Origin: Bryum argenteum
Lineage: Eukaryota > Streptophyta > Bryopsida > Bryales > Bryaceae
DNA length: 64,000 nucleotides
Direction: 5' to 3'
Assembly (NCBI GenBank): GCA_037043015.1
Contig: CM073329.1
Location: 13,222,648-13,286,647, forward strand
Part shown: positions 48,117-58,965 of the stretch, in pieces
Numbering within the stretch: the first letter of the stretch is position 1
Layout of the letters: every line of letters starts with the position of its first letter
Position numbers and translations under genes: made by a program
Notes under the pieces: generated by a model
Told to the model about the DNA's origin: nothing
Database searches by the model: none
Seen by the model: only the letters and a program-made list of their open reading frames with translations

Positions 48117-49403
48117 ATGGCGGCTCAATGCCTCCTCTGTTCTCGAGGAGTGATACCTACATCGTCTCTCACCAAATCTATTATCTCTTCCTCTCCGCCA
48201 CTGCAGGTTCGTTCTTGCTCTTGCCCATTACTGTGAGACAATTGCTGGAATTGAGCTAAAATAGATCATTCGTCTCTCATTGTACAGGTGCCAGGAAGCG
48301 CGTTTCCGAAAATTGCATATAATTTGACCAGAGCTCGTGAGGTTGCTCAGCGAGGTGGAAGAGGATCCCAGGTTTGCCTCAGAGTTACCCTTCACTTGTA
48401 CGTTCCTTTCACAAAGAGCATGAAATTGGAACCCTAATATGCTCTATGGTTCCAAATTTAAACTAGCGGCTCTCTTCATTCTGTCGCCCGACAATAAGTA
48501 CTCTTTAAAGGCATTGTATAATTCATCAGTGCGTAGGATAGTGTAAGATTTTGACTAGAATGAAGAGGAGTGCAGAATTTGATGAGTTTGGGGATGAGTG
48601 CAGATTGTGGTCCAAAATCGGTCAGGTCGGAGTGCATTGTACGGAGACGCAGAAACGTATGTATTGATGGAACCTGGTGAAGATGAGCAATTCGTCACCG
48701 CTGACGAGCTTCAAGAAAGACTTAAGGTTCTAAGCCCATTTCAATGTTGAATGATATGTTCGCTGCTGATTCATGCTTGTACTGTTGAGAACACTAGGAA
48801 GGGAAGCTCAGTCCACTGTAGGAATCACTTCTTCTCTTCTAGAAACCTCGTGATCTTCAACACCTCCATAACTCAAACACGTTCATCATATTGAAACAAA
48901 CCCTGCAGCACCTAAGATGCCTCATGATTAGAGAGCTCTTATGACTAGAATTGAGTGTTGCATCTGTGAACGTGGCATAACTCATCAATGACATTTGCTC
49001 ACCATGTACAATATTCAATTCATCAGTAGAATTGTGACTGAACAGGCAACATCTTCTACCAGTAGACATGTCAAGCAGTAACGAATTCCAACGAGATGAA
49101 TTCATGGAATTTAAAAGAGAAAGAGAAGTATGGAAGGTGATGTGTAGTTAGTATTTGCTCTGTCACAGGAATGGAGTTGGTTTTGATTGAATGTATATCA
49201 GTTCCTCCCACCTCTCATCGTTCTTGTGTGTGTGTGTGTGGCAGAAATGGTTGCAAGAATGGCCGGGAGAGAAGCTTCCTATCGACGTAACACAGTACAA
49301 GAGTGAAGACGAAGCAGTGCAGTTTTTGTTAAATGCTGTGTGCGAACTGGACTTGGGAGATGGCCAAGGCTCCCTCCAATGGTACCAGGTTCGCTTAGAT
49401 TAG
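48117..49403 (+). CDS. CRR7: chlororespiratory reduction 7 (NDH-complex assembly/stability factor)
   Basis: CRR7 is a small plastid protein needed for accumulation of subcomplex A of the chloroplast NAD(P)H dehydrogenase-like complex. Exons are 48117-48206, 48288-48371, 48604-48726 and 49245-49400 (stop to 49403), all phase 0, all GT-AG, giving 151 aa. Residues 1 to about 60 form a serine-rich transit peptide. The conserved part contains 'YVLMEPGEDEQFVTADEL' followed by 'WLQEWPGEKLPIDV', 'AVQFLLNAVCELDL' and 'GSLQWYQVRLD' at the C-terminus, a pattern specific to this family. Exon 3 uses the AG at 48603; the AG 18 bases on would break the frame. Length is close to the seed-plant protein (about 156 aa). 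It appears intact. Confidence 0.9.
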
Positions 49404-49936
49404 GAGTAGGCTTGTGAATTGTTTCTAGTATTTACATGAATTTCGATTTTGATAACACTCCATGTTTTGATACCGTTTTGAAAAGTTGGGCTGATTCTCT
49501 AATCACACACATATTCAGTATTGTTTTTCTTGTGGAGGGAGAAGAGAGTGTTGGACTAACTTGTGGAAAGCAAGTTCAGTTGGCTCATTAAAGAAGGAAA
49601 ATGCATCAGGGACACGCTCAATGCTGGTTGATAAATTCATGTGTGTTGCCAGTGCGGATGAGGTTGCAAGTCATTAAAATTTGAGTCTTCATCATACAAA
49701 TTTAGTGCCTTCACTGTTGTTGAATTGGGTACGTTACATGTGACATTTTTGGATGTATCGATGTGTAGTGAGAAAGTCAATGTAGTTATATGATTATATC
49801 AGTGGTGTGCCGTTTGAGATAATTTTTAGTAATGGAGGTAAATTCAAATTAAGAAGGTCAATGGAAATTGCAGGCAACTCTTTTGGATTAATATGAGCTC
49901 TAACATATTATAGAAAGTTAAATCGGAAAGGATGTG
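49404..49936. other. 3' flank of CRR7, no gene
   Basis: AT-rich downstream sequence. No coding or RNA gene is seen before the tRNA. Confidence 0.35.
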
Positions 49937-50267
49937 GCATCTGCGAGCGACCGTATTCGAGTTGGGCCCACCCAGCAGGCGGCGTCCGCACATGGTCCCG
50001 TAGTCTAGTGGTCAGGACATTGGACTCTGAATCCAGTAACGCGAGTTCAAATCTCGCCGGGACCTCTCACGTGCATTTTCCCTTTTCCTTTTGTCTGTGA
50101 AGCTTCCCACCTGATCAAGAGTCCTCGCCGTTGAGCTGACTCTTTGGCGACAGCGCTCGACTACAGTAACCGAAGACCAGGGGCTGACTTGCTGCAGGTC
50201 AAGTCTAATCCTTGCCATCATCGAAGACCTTTATCAATATCTGCGCTTTACGGATATTCATGGCTAC
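49937..50267 (+). repeat. left copy of a ~330-bp duplication carrying a tRNA gene
   Basis: From 'GCATCTGCGAGCGACC' through the tRNA to 'TCATGGCTAC', this block matches 53729-54068, with strong conservation of 'TTGTCTGTGAAG' and 'GAGCTGACTCTTTGGCGACA' beyond the tRNA. A copia element is inserted right at its end. Confidence 0.85.
49994..50065 (+). tRNA. tRNA-Gln (CTG anticodon)
   Basis: A 72-nt cloverleaf. Acceptor arms GGTCCCG and CGGGACC pair fully, with T as discriminator. The D arm holds 'TAGTCTAGTGGTCAGGA'. The anticodon stem TTGGA/TCCAG encloses the loop CTCTGAA with anticodon CTG. The T arm reads GCGAG-TTCAAAT-CTCGC. A T-poor stretch 'TTTTCCCTTTTCC' downstream could be the pol III terminator region. 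It looks functional. Confidence 0.93.
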
Positions 50268-53200
50268 TGAAGACAACAAAGTCTTTTGTGCATCAAGACG
50301 ACTTCGACTTTTGACAATACAAACTAGATCACTCCGTGAATGCAGAGAATACCACATGATTCCATATGCACGAATAACAAATAACAATTTGTACATGTAG
50401 TGCGTCAATCACATGTATGCTGCTCTACACAACATTCTTTCGTCATATGTAAGCCAAGTAGGAAAAGAATAAAGAGAGTCAGAGCTACACTAGCCTTGTA
50501 AGTGCCACTGAAGCATAATATGTTCCCATGGTCATGAGAATTCTTGACAGAGTTTTTGATAGACCTTATCCAGAAATGATGATGTAGAGCTCATGTCCTA
50601 CGTTGTCGTGCTTTTCGCCTACAGGAGGTGATGTCGATACCCATGCATCTTGAACTTATTGAATGGTGAAACTAGTAAGTCCCTCAAAACTCCCACTCGC
50701 ATCACGTATCAACATACCTGATACCGAGGATGCCATACAAAGACGCTCAAAACGATCACGTGATAATGATTTCACCAGTAAGTCGATTAAGTCGATCACC
50801 TGATCGTTGGTGCTGATGTAGTCGAAACAGGCTCACACCACTGGCATAAGCCTCTCAAATAATATGGAATTTTACATCGATATGCTTCGTCCGGCGATGA
50901 AACTCGGGGTTCGCCGTAATACCCTTCTTGCGTGAATCCCATGCGTGAATCCCATGATATAGGGCCGCCATTCAACTTGTGAACAAAGCCAGACCTCGAT
51001 TTTCTTGTCATCTAGATCCATGGCATAATCTGCACCGCAGAAACCTTCAAGAGTATGCTGATTATTCCTACAATTGTATGTGATGCGCACGGAGCTTCTT
51101 TCTCGCAGGTATTTCACGTTGTGCTTAACTGCGTTTACATGGGGAGCCATAGGTCGGGATATAAATTTAGTAGCATGTGCGACACTATATGAAATGTCAA
51201 ACCTGGTACCGAGGTGGGCAAATTGGAGGCTCATGATCACTTCAACGTAAGAATATTGGTTATTCACCTCGCTTCCGTCTGTCATATGAGTGCTAAGATC
51301 GGTTACGCTATTTGGGACGCCATGGATAGATACTGAATTGTAGGTGTCGAAGCCATACTTCTTCAGTTTTGACAAGATGTACCAGGTCCGGTCATGTATA
51401 ACTCGCCCAGCCCATATAGCCCCTTTCGCAATCGGCATACCATGCCGACCTAGTCTGGATCCTCAAAACCTAGCGGCTGTCTCATATAGATCTCCTCCGT
51501 AATCTCACTATAAAGGAAGGCGGTTTTGACGTCGAATTGACTAATGCTCATATCTTTGACTGCTGCAATGGTTAAATTTGTACAAATCGAATCAAATTTT
51601 ATTACCAGTCTGTAGGTCTCGGTAAAGTCCTCGCCTTCCTTATGTGTGAATCCCTTAGCGACGAGCCGAGCCTTGAATCGATCCACGCTTCCGTCTCTTG
51701 CTAGCTTAATCTTCTACATTCACTTGTTCTTAATTGTTTTTCTTCCTTCGGGTAGGCGTTAGTACTCCCAAGAGCGATTCTCCATCAGTGAGTCGAATTC
51801 GTCCTCCATTGTTTGTTGCCATTGCTCTCCATGTGGTGATCGCATAGCTTGTTTGAAAGACTCTCGTTCATCTGGAATGTCATACGAACTAAATGTGGTG
51901 CAAATATATGAAATATTTTGCTTTTCCAACACTAATTTGACACATGGGTCCGCATAAGTTTGTATGCGCAAGATCCCCAGACATCGTCAATCTTGTTCTT
52001 GGATCGTTCCTTGGAAATGGGCTCATGTGTATCTTGACACATGGGTCCGCATAAGTTTGTATGCGCAAGATCCCCAGACATCGTCAATCTTGTTCTTGGA
52101 TCGTTCCTTGGAAATGGGCTCATGTGTATCTTTCCATATGCACGGCATGTGTAGAACTCGTTATCTTTTCCCTGCAAAATAAGCCCATCGACCAACCATG
52201 TGGCCTCCATTTTCTTGATAATGCCGTGATTAACATGGGCTAATCGCCGATGCCAAACCGCCAAGGCCTGAGTGGTGTGTTTCTTTGTTTCCACTCCAAA
52301 GGACCTTGCTAAAATTGCTTGTGCAGGTGGCGACAACATTGTTTCCATCTTCAACCGGTTCAGCTTGTTCTTAGTGACTCCCATCATAACAAGGTTTCCA
52401 TTTTCGATTAGGTGACATCCATGCTTCATGTAGAGGGTAGAAATCCCTCTCTGAGCAGCCCTATAACATGAGAAAACGTTACGGCCAAGATCTGGTACAA
52501 ACAGTACTTGAGATAAAATACTAATCTCGTGGCCTGAAGAAGTTTTCTCTCAAACAAGAATGTCCCCTGCACCTTCTGCCCGTGTTTCGAATCCCTGGAT
52601 GCCTTCTACGGAGCATTCAATTGATGACTTGATTGACTAGAAAGTGTAAAACAACACTCTCATGTCCTCATGTGTTGGGTGCAGCCGTTGTTGGCATACC
52701 AATCATTGCTTACAAGCTGTGAGGTGTTGACTACAAACGCCTTGTAAAAGCTCACTTTCTTTCCTCCGATGGTCTCATCCTTTCCAATATCTTCTTTAGC
52801 AGAATTTGGGCATTTTGAGCCTAATGCTCCACCTCTCTACAATTGTGACACTCAATAGTCTTCTTCTTCTCAAGATTCTATTTCTTTGCGCCTAGCTTGG
52901 CGCTCTTCTTATGTGAGGTTCGATCTCTGATTGTTTGTCCTTGTTGACTTTTTCCCGCTTGTAACCTTGCTGGAAGCAAGGTAGGCACTAACCTTCTCCA
53001 ACTGCTCCGCTCAATTCTTGAGCCTCACCTCTTGCTGGAACAGTCTCAGTGTGAGATTTCCAAGTGTTTGGTCTGCAACGGGTGTGCATTTCGATGCCGC
53101 CAAAACGCTGTCATAGCAACGATTGCCTTTGACTGACCACCATGTCCATCTATCCAAGAAATGTTGTCAGGCTTTCTCCCTACTCTATCGAGCACTTAAA

Positions 53201-53728
53201 GAACTTTTGCTATAGAGCATGGACACTTTCTCCCGAGCCCTCCTCTTGGAGGATTCTAATCTTGTCCCAAATGGCATGGGAAGACGTAAAGGCTACAAAA
53301 TAACCTAAATACTTCTTGTCCAATGCTTAGCAAAGAAGGCTAATGGTCTGACTATCACGCTTAATCCAAGCCGTGTGGTCGACTCCACTGTTCGCTAGCT
53401 TCTTTTTAGTGCCATCTACTATCGTAAGCAATTCTTTGCCTCTGAATACTGCACGCATTTGAAACTTCCATAAATGGAATTTTTCTCCATCAAATTGATC
53501 TCTGTTACTCAGGCCTCTGTTGCCATAGTCTGCCATAACTGACGCTCATGATAAGTTAAAGCAACAACAACAAGGACAGTAAAAGGTACTCACACAGTAT
53601 TGCTATAAACCGGTGAGTGGGCCATAACCTAAAGCCATCAAAGTCTTTTGTGAATCAAGACGACTCTTGACAAGACAAACTCGATCACCCGGTGAATGCA
53701 GAGAATACCAAACGACTCCATGACTGTG
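50268..53728 (-). mobile_element. second Ty1/copia element, decayed, with truncated 5' LTR
   Basis: Read on the minus strand, fragments appear in copia order: gag start (RDQFDGEKFHLWKFQM, 53536-53327), GAG-pre-integrase (AVWHRRLAHVNHGIIKKM, about 52260), reverse transcriptase start (KARLVAKGFTHKEGEDF, 51686-51450) and the RT/RNase H boundary (51438-50872). Stops and frameshifts are frequent and an internal duplication of about 97 bp repeats at 51940-52034 and 52037-52131. The 3' LTR spans about 50268-50690, next to a purine tract (GAGTGGGAG) at 50691-50699. The 5' LTR keeps only about 100 bp (53628-53728). Its primer-binding site, GGTTATGGCCCAC (53615-53627), is a one-base-deleted version of the half-tRNA site of the first copia element. 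Confidence 0.82.
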
Positions 53729-54068
53729 TTTGCATCTGCGAGCGACCCCCTTCGGTGACGGGCCCACCCGGAAGTCAGCGCCCGCACCTGGTCCCGTAGT
53801 CTACTGGTCAGGACATTGGACTATGAATCCAGTAACGCGAGATCAAATTTCGCCGGGACATCCGGCGTACATTTTCCTTTTTCCTTTTGTCTGTGAAGTT
53901 TCCCACCTGATCAAGAGTCCTCGCCGTTGAGCTGACTCTTTGGCGACAGCGCTCGACTACAGTAACCGAAGACCAGGGGCTGACCTGCTGCAGGTCAAGT
54001 CTAATCCTCGCCATCATCGAAGACCTTCTCATCTTAAAACCAATATCTGCGCTTTCCGGATAATCATG
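53729..54068 (+). repeat. right copy of the ~330-bp tRNA-bearing duplication
   Basis: This block matches 49937-50267 and continues past the site where the left copy is interrupted, showing the empty sequence 'CATGGCTACATATTCG'. It begins exactly where the truncated LTR ends. Confidence 0.85.
53790..53861 (+). pseudogene. tRNA-Gln pseudogene with changed anticodon
   Basis: This is the duplicate of the tRNA at 49994-50065. The anticodon loop reads CTATGAA, so the anticodon is ATG instead of CTG. The T-loop start GTTC has become GATC. The D-loop GTGG has become CTGG. The last acceptor base pair is lost (GGTCCCG against CGGGACA). The lost T-loop and D-loop contacts argue for a non-functional gene. 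Confidence 0.8.
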
Positions 54069-54213
54069 GCTACATATTCGATTCACCTTCCCTTCAATCT
54101 AGGCTCATTCCATTCTTCCTGCTCGTGCATGCACCAACATTCATGTCTGCAGCATCATTCAACAGTCGAGGTTTAATTAGAGCCTGGCAGAGAGTCTGAT
54201 CGAAGCTCGGAAG

Positions 54214-56834
54214 ATGAGTACGTTGTGGCGTTACCTTAGAGGAACTCCAGGCAAAAGTGGGTTCGGATCAGCATCCACAGCGGACGATGTCGCCGAAGGC
54301 CTGGATCTCAAAGACTGTACAGCCATTGTCACAGGTGCGGTCGATCATGTCTGCTTGTGCGACACTTTTCCCAATCTGAATGGTTTCGTTCTTGTCCAGT
54401 TGCAGTATTTGAGCTGGTCTTCAGCAGGAAATGGTTTCGTGTGACTGTGTCTTATTAAGTGAGAGTGAGCATAGTTAAATGCTATAAGGAATGTGGTGCG
54501 GTATTATGCAGACTCTAGTGTGGATGGTTACTCTATCCACATCTTGAATTGTCTCGTAAATGGCATAATCTCAAGTGCCATTTCGACATATCTAAACTAC
54601 TATTTATATCAAAGTGTTATATCAGTGACTTACAACGCTATAGAATCACATAAGAATCATAATTATGCTTCTTTGTATTTTCACTAACCTTGTAATAACA
54701 GTCTCTCATTTCATTGAATTTTGGCCCTAAGAATGCCATGTTAGGCCATTTTTACGGAATAGAGGTTACTGTAGATGTGAGGAGGTCTTTGATACATGCG
54801 TGGAAGAATTTGAAAGGGCTATCGATGGTGGAGGCGCTGGAATGAGTGAGTGGCTCCTTCGATTGAGTCTGTGGCATGTGGTGCAGGAGGATCGTCGGGG
54901 CTGGGACTGGAGACGGCGAGGGTGCTGGCGAATCGAGGAGCGCGAGTGATTTTGGCCATTCGGAACTTGAAAGTGGGCGAGACCGCGAAGGCGCAGATCG
55001 TGGAGCAGACGGGCGTCGATGGAGCGCGCGTGGTGGTGATGCATTTGGATCTGAGCGATCTGGCGTCGGTGCGCAAGTTCGTTGCCCAGTTTCGTGATGC
55101 CCACCTCCCTCTCCACATTCTAATGTGAGTACCTTCCCCATCCAGCTGCGCCAACCATTGCTATGAAACAGCACTAAATTACCTCCTTTACCTTCATTGT
55201 GAGGCAAGTTGTACGAGAGTTACTGGATTGTGAATTTGTCTTCACTCCTAGCAAATGTGACCAATTTTCTTGTGTGTTTGTACCCACGTAGTAATAATGG
55301 AGGGATCACGTTGGTAAAGGGTGCTAAGAATACACCAAATGGCTTGGAGCTCATGTTCGCAACAAACTATTTAGGTACTACCAAATACACATGTTTCATC
55401 ACTTTGATTCACTAGTATTCGCACCAAGTCTAGATATGCCCAGTTCATGAGCTTCATTCTGGGTGCAACGCAGGTCACTTTTTATTGACAGAATTATTAC
55501 TGGACACGATGAAGGCAACTGCGAAAGAAAGCGGCATCAAAGGACGCATAGTGATCGTGGCCGGTGCAATCTACTCTTTCACTCCAAAAGCTGGCATTGA
55601 ATTTGACAAATTGATCAACACCGACAAGTAAGTGACGGAACCGATGTATTTCAGTGCATTTAGATCATTCGCAAACAAGTACATGAACTCTACGGATCTC
55701 AATTTCCCATTGCACTAGCAATTTTAACTTCCAGTGTTGGGTCACAGAATTTGGGGATTCTCAGGCTACGGTCAGTCGAATCTGGCGCGCATTCTATATT
55801 GCAAAGAGCTTGCTGCTCGCTTGAAAGTAAGCCAAACCTGCTCATGAACAAAATATGACTGGATCCCAGCCACCATAATATTCTCATCTCAGTAATTCGA
55901 GACTCCTAAATGTGCCGAATTTACTGTAGATAGTCTTAATTTCTGCAACTTTAGCAATGAATGGTCGTTGCTGGGAAGTAAACATTGCTGGTGATCGAGT
56001 GAGAAATTACTTTGATCTTAGTTCTACTTAAACTTTTCTTTCATGAATCAAGATTCTGAAGAATCCAAAAAAACGTTGTGTTCCTATTGTGAACCCAAAC
56101 GTACACTTCTGAATGTTGAATCAATTTCGAACCATGCACACTACAGCAAGTATGTGTTTGCCGGTCGAAAGGTTGGAATAGAAAAATGTAGGGATGCTTC
56201 ACTAACTTACGAAGAGATTGATGATTGTTCGACACTCAGGAAGAGGGAGCTCCGGTGACTGTAAATACACTTCATCCCGGCGCTATCAGGACAAAGCTCA
56301 CCCACCTCGATGGCCTATTGGGCTTCATCTCAGGTACAAGACAAAATCATTCACAAATGTACTTGTTGAAAAGTGGAAGAATCTCTTTCCCTGAGAATGT
56401 ACATTTATCAGAAAACTCGAATAGGATCAATGTGATACATATTTTGTTGCACTAGAATCTTGTTTCAAGTTTAAGAAAAACACATATGCCTGAATGTGCG
56501 TTGTGTGTGCACTAACCATCATTGCGTACTCAGGAATGCTGCCTCAATTTGTGTACAAAAATCTACAACAGGTACGACGAGCAGTCGAAATTCTTCTTCT
56601 TTTCATGAAAAATCTAGTTTATTTCAACAAATTATGGGTTGATATGAATGTGGTTGGCAAAATTGATAGGGTGCTGCAACACAAGTGTATGTGGCAACAA
56701 ACCCTCAGCTTGGAGGAGTGAGTGGGAAATATTTCCTGGATTGCAATGAATATCCTCTGGAAGGCAAAGCATTGGACTTGGAGTTGCAGCAAATGCTCTG
56801 GAAGTGGACGGAAGAATACATCCGCAACAACTAG
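54214..56834 (+). CDS. short-chain dehydrogenase/reductase, retinol-dehydrogenase/TIC32-like, catalytically atypical
   Basis: Eight exons: 54214-54334, 54887-55124, 55292-55374, 55474-55627, 55748-55826, 56240-56333, 56534-56571, 56670-56834. All GT-AG with matching phases, giving 323 aa. The NAD(P) motif TGGSSGLG spans the exon 1-2 junction. 'ILAIRNLKVG', 'MHLDLSDLASV', 'LINNGGIT' (usual NNAG), 'FATNYLGHFLLTELLLD' and 'VNTLHPGAIRTKL' follow in classical order. Two catalytic positions are changed: the usual SS in 'RIVxVSS' is AG (RIVIVAGA, 177-178), and YxxxK is YGQSN (Y206, N210). The fold is therefore kept but the standard Ser-Tyr-Lys mechanism is not. It may bind nucleotide without classic reductase activity. 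A decayed MITE end lies in intron 1. No transit peptide is clear. Confidence 0.87.
54700..54765 (+). mobile_element. MITE right-end remnant in intron 1
   Basis: 'GAATGCCATGTTAGGCC' and 'TTTACGGAATAGAGG' resemble the right terminus of the CCTCAATTCC family. No left end was found; the intron has AT-rich sequence upstream. Confidence 0.4.
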
Positions 56835-57778
56835 ATATAAAAGAAAATTTAGGGTTAGTGGAGAAGGTCAGTGATCGGTCAAGAATTTGTGCCCGTGTGC
56901 TGGAGAAGGTTTTAAGACGATAAATTAAGTCTTAAGAAGTCCCGATTGGTTGTAGTATGGTTCATGTGTAATATACACCATGAATACATCAAATCTAGAC
57001 TTGAGAACTATAATGTACCTCCTGCTTGAATACCCCTAGTGTATGATTTCCAGAACCTAAGTGGATTTTGAGCCTCCTACCTTAATAACATCCTCTCTCT
57101 CTCAAATACTAACTTATTATATTGAACTTGCTTCTCTAAAATTTTGTAGGAAGAATGACAAGTGTCTTTAACAGAAACTTTGATGCCTAAGTAATTATTT
57201 CAATCGATGTCCAAATCCAAATATGTTTATAACATCAGAAGCATAATTCCAACTCACCTGGTCTGACGGTGCATCCCCAGTCATCTTGTCACTTTTCAAA
57301 GTTTCTTGTGATGCCAGATGTGCTTACCCTACAACAGGCTCCAACTTTTCAAAATACATCTGATGAAATGATAAGTTTTTTATTCATTGCGAAAATGAGG
57401 GGAAAGCACAATCCTGAAAACTCATGTTGATTCATGAGGCTTATACTTGTTAGCTCGTTTCATGATTTCCAGTTTTGTATTTATCAATTAAAGAATACAT
57501 TCGAATCATAGCACTAACTTGCGTGGAGAAGTAACAACTAGACACCCATGTAGTGAATGGTGAATGTGAGAAGGAGAAGTTGGGGACTCTAGAGAAAATT
57601 TTCCATGGGTGAATGAGAGAGATGCCATGTCAAGAACAACTCAACTCTAGTAGTAAAAACAATAGAAGGTAACTGAAAGGAGTCAAATCTATTTAAGAAT
57701 TTAGGACTATGTCGAGGATAGAAGTGGATCAAAGAAGTAGCTGCAGTATGTAGCCAAGCTACATTGGTAGCTTATACG
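56835..57778. other. intergenic DNA, nothing recognised
   Basis: 3' flank of the dehydrogenase gene, then AT-rich sequence with no supported feature. Confidence 0.3.
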
Positions 57779-57792
57779 AAAGCCCTCCAAAT

Positions 57793-58192
57793 CATTTGGT
57801 TGGGCCTGGTTGACTATGGGAGCCAGGGTATCATGGCAGAAGACTCTGAAACGCATCAAGCAGCATCCGGATTTGACTACCCAACTTCATACCAACTTTC
57901 AGCAATCATGGTGTCGCAACAACGTTCTTGCTACTTACCTCCCTTTAGAGAACAAAGTCCAATGGGTACTCGCAGGACCCATAAACTCGTACCGTTCTCT
58001 TTTCCGGGTGTTATACCAATACAATCTCATAGATAGCTAACTTAGAGTCTCTAAGAGTCTCTAGTCTTGCTTGGTCCTGCGTCCGGTATTGCCCTGGCCG
58101 ACCTTGGCTGGGAGTCACCAATGTTGTTTTTTTTTCACTTGCAATTGATTAATTTAATTTGTTTCAAAAATTTAAAAAAAATTAAAATAAAA
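57793..58192 (+). mobile_element. retroposed sequence with 14-bp target duplication and A-rich tail
   Basis: AAAGCCCTCCAAAT occurs exactly at 57779-57792 and 58193-58206. Between them lie 400 bp that end in an A-rich tract (AAAATTTAAAAAAAATTAAA and on). This is the hallmark of LINE-type retroposition. The 5' part is open for 76 codons (57810-58040, +) with a coherent protein look ('WQKTLKRIKQHPDLTTQL', 'NVLATYLPLENKVQW') ending in TAG about 150 bases before the tail. It is either a 5'-truncated LINE or a processed copy of a host mRNA; the protein was not recognised. Confidence 0.7.
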
Positions 58193-58206
58193 AAAGCCCT
58201 CCAAAT

Positions 58207-58360
58207 ATTCTCATCAGACTACCTCTCCTCAGATAGCTCGTTCACACCACCTTCAAAACGCACGTGCGTGCGGTGGGCTTGGAGTGCAGCAACACATCCA
58301 CCCTCTGCGGTTCCATTCACAGCCAAGGCATACCAACGCATACATTGCCTTCAGAGAATT
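58207..58360. other. short spacer
   Basis: Unique sequence between the retroposed copy and the piggyBac left end. Confidence 0.3.
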
Positions 58361-58965
58361 TTAACCCCTAAAGATCCTTGCAAGCCGAATCGGCTTTTTG
58401 ACGTTCTGGTCACCTATGTTGAAGGAGTTAAAAAACAAATTTGGGGTCGAGATTTTTACAGGAGGTGGGGAAACATGTAAGTTCGGTGTGGTAAAAATTG
58501 CAAAGGTAAATTCCTATTTTTGAGCCTAAATTTGCATATTTTCAATTTTCAATTTGGGGAGGGCAGGGTGGGCAGGGTCGAGAACCAACGAGGAGCGAGC
58601 TTGGCAATCGGGCAGTTTTGCCCGTTAGCTCATGTAATTAGATAGGGGCAGGGGGTTTAGAGTGGGCTTAGTCTGAACCCATGATTCTTAGAAGGGAAGG
58701 TGGCAAACAGAATCAGCCTCCCTCATAAATGGTCAATCCGTTGGGGTTATTACCAACATAGCCACCACTTTCGCATGACTGTTGGAATTGCTACAAATTT
58801 GAATTCAAAACCATCAACCAATATTGCAAACGATACACATACAAGATGGAATTCACCTATTGCCTATGTTCCTTGAAACCAAACTTCCATGCATGTACAC
58901 AATGTGAGATTCGGAAAGGAGAACAAGAACATGAGCTTCAGATTGAGAGTACATCGATCCAATAG

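Noticed and set aside
53790-53861. Annotating the second tRNA copy as tRNA-His because its anticodon is ATG
   Set aside because: The body is tRNA-Gln, conserved T- and D-loop bases are lost, and the 5'-terminal G of histidine tRNAs is absent.
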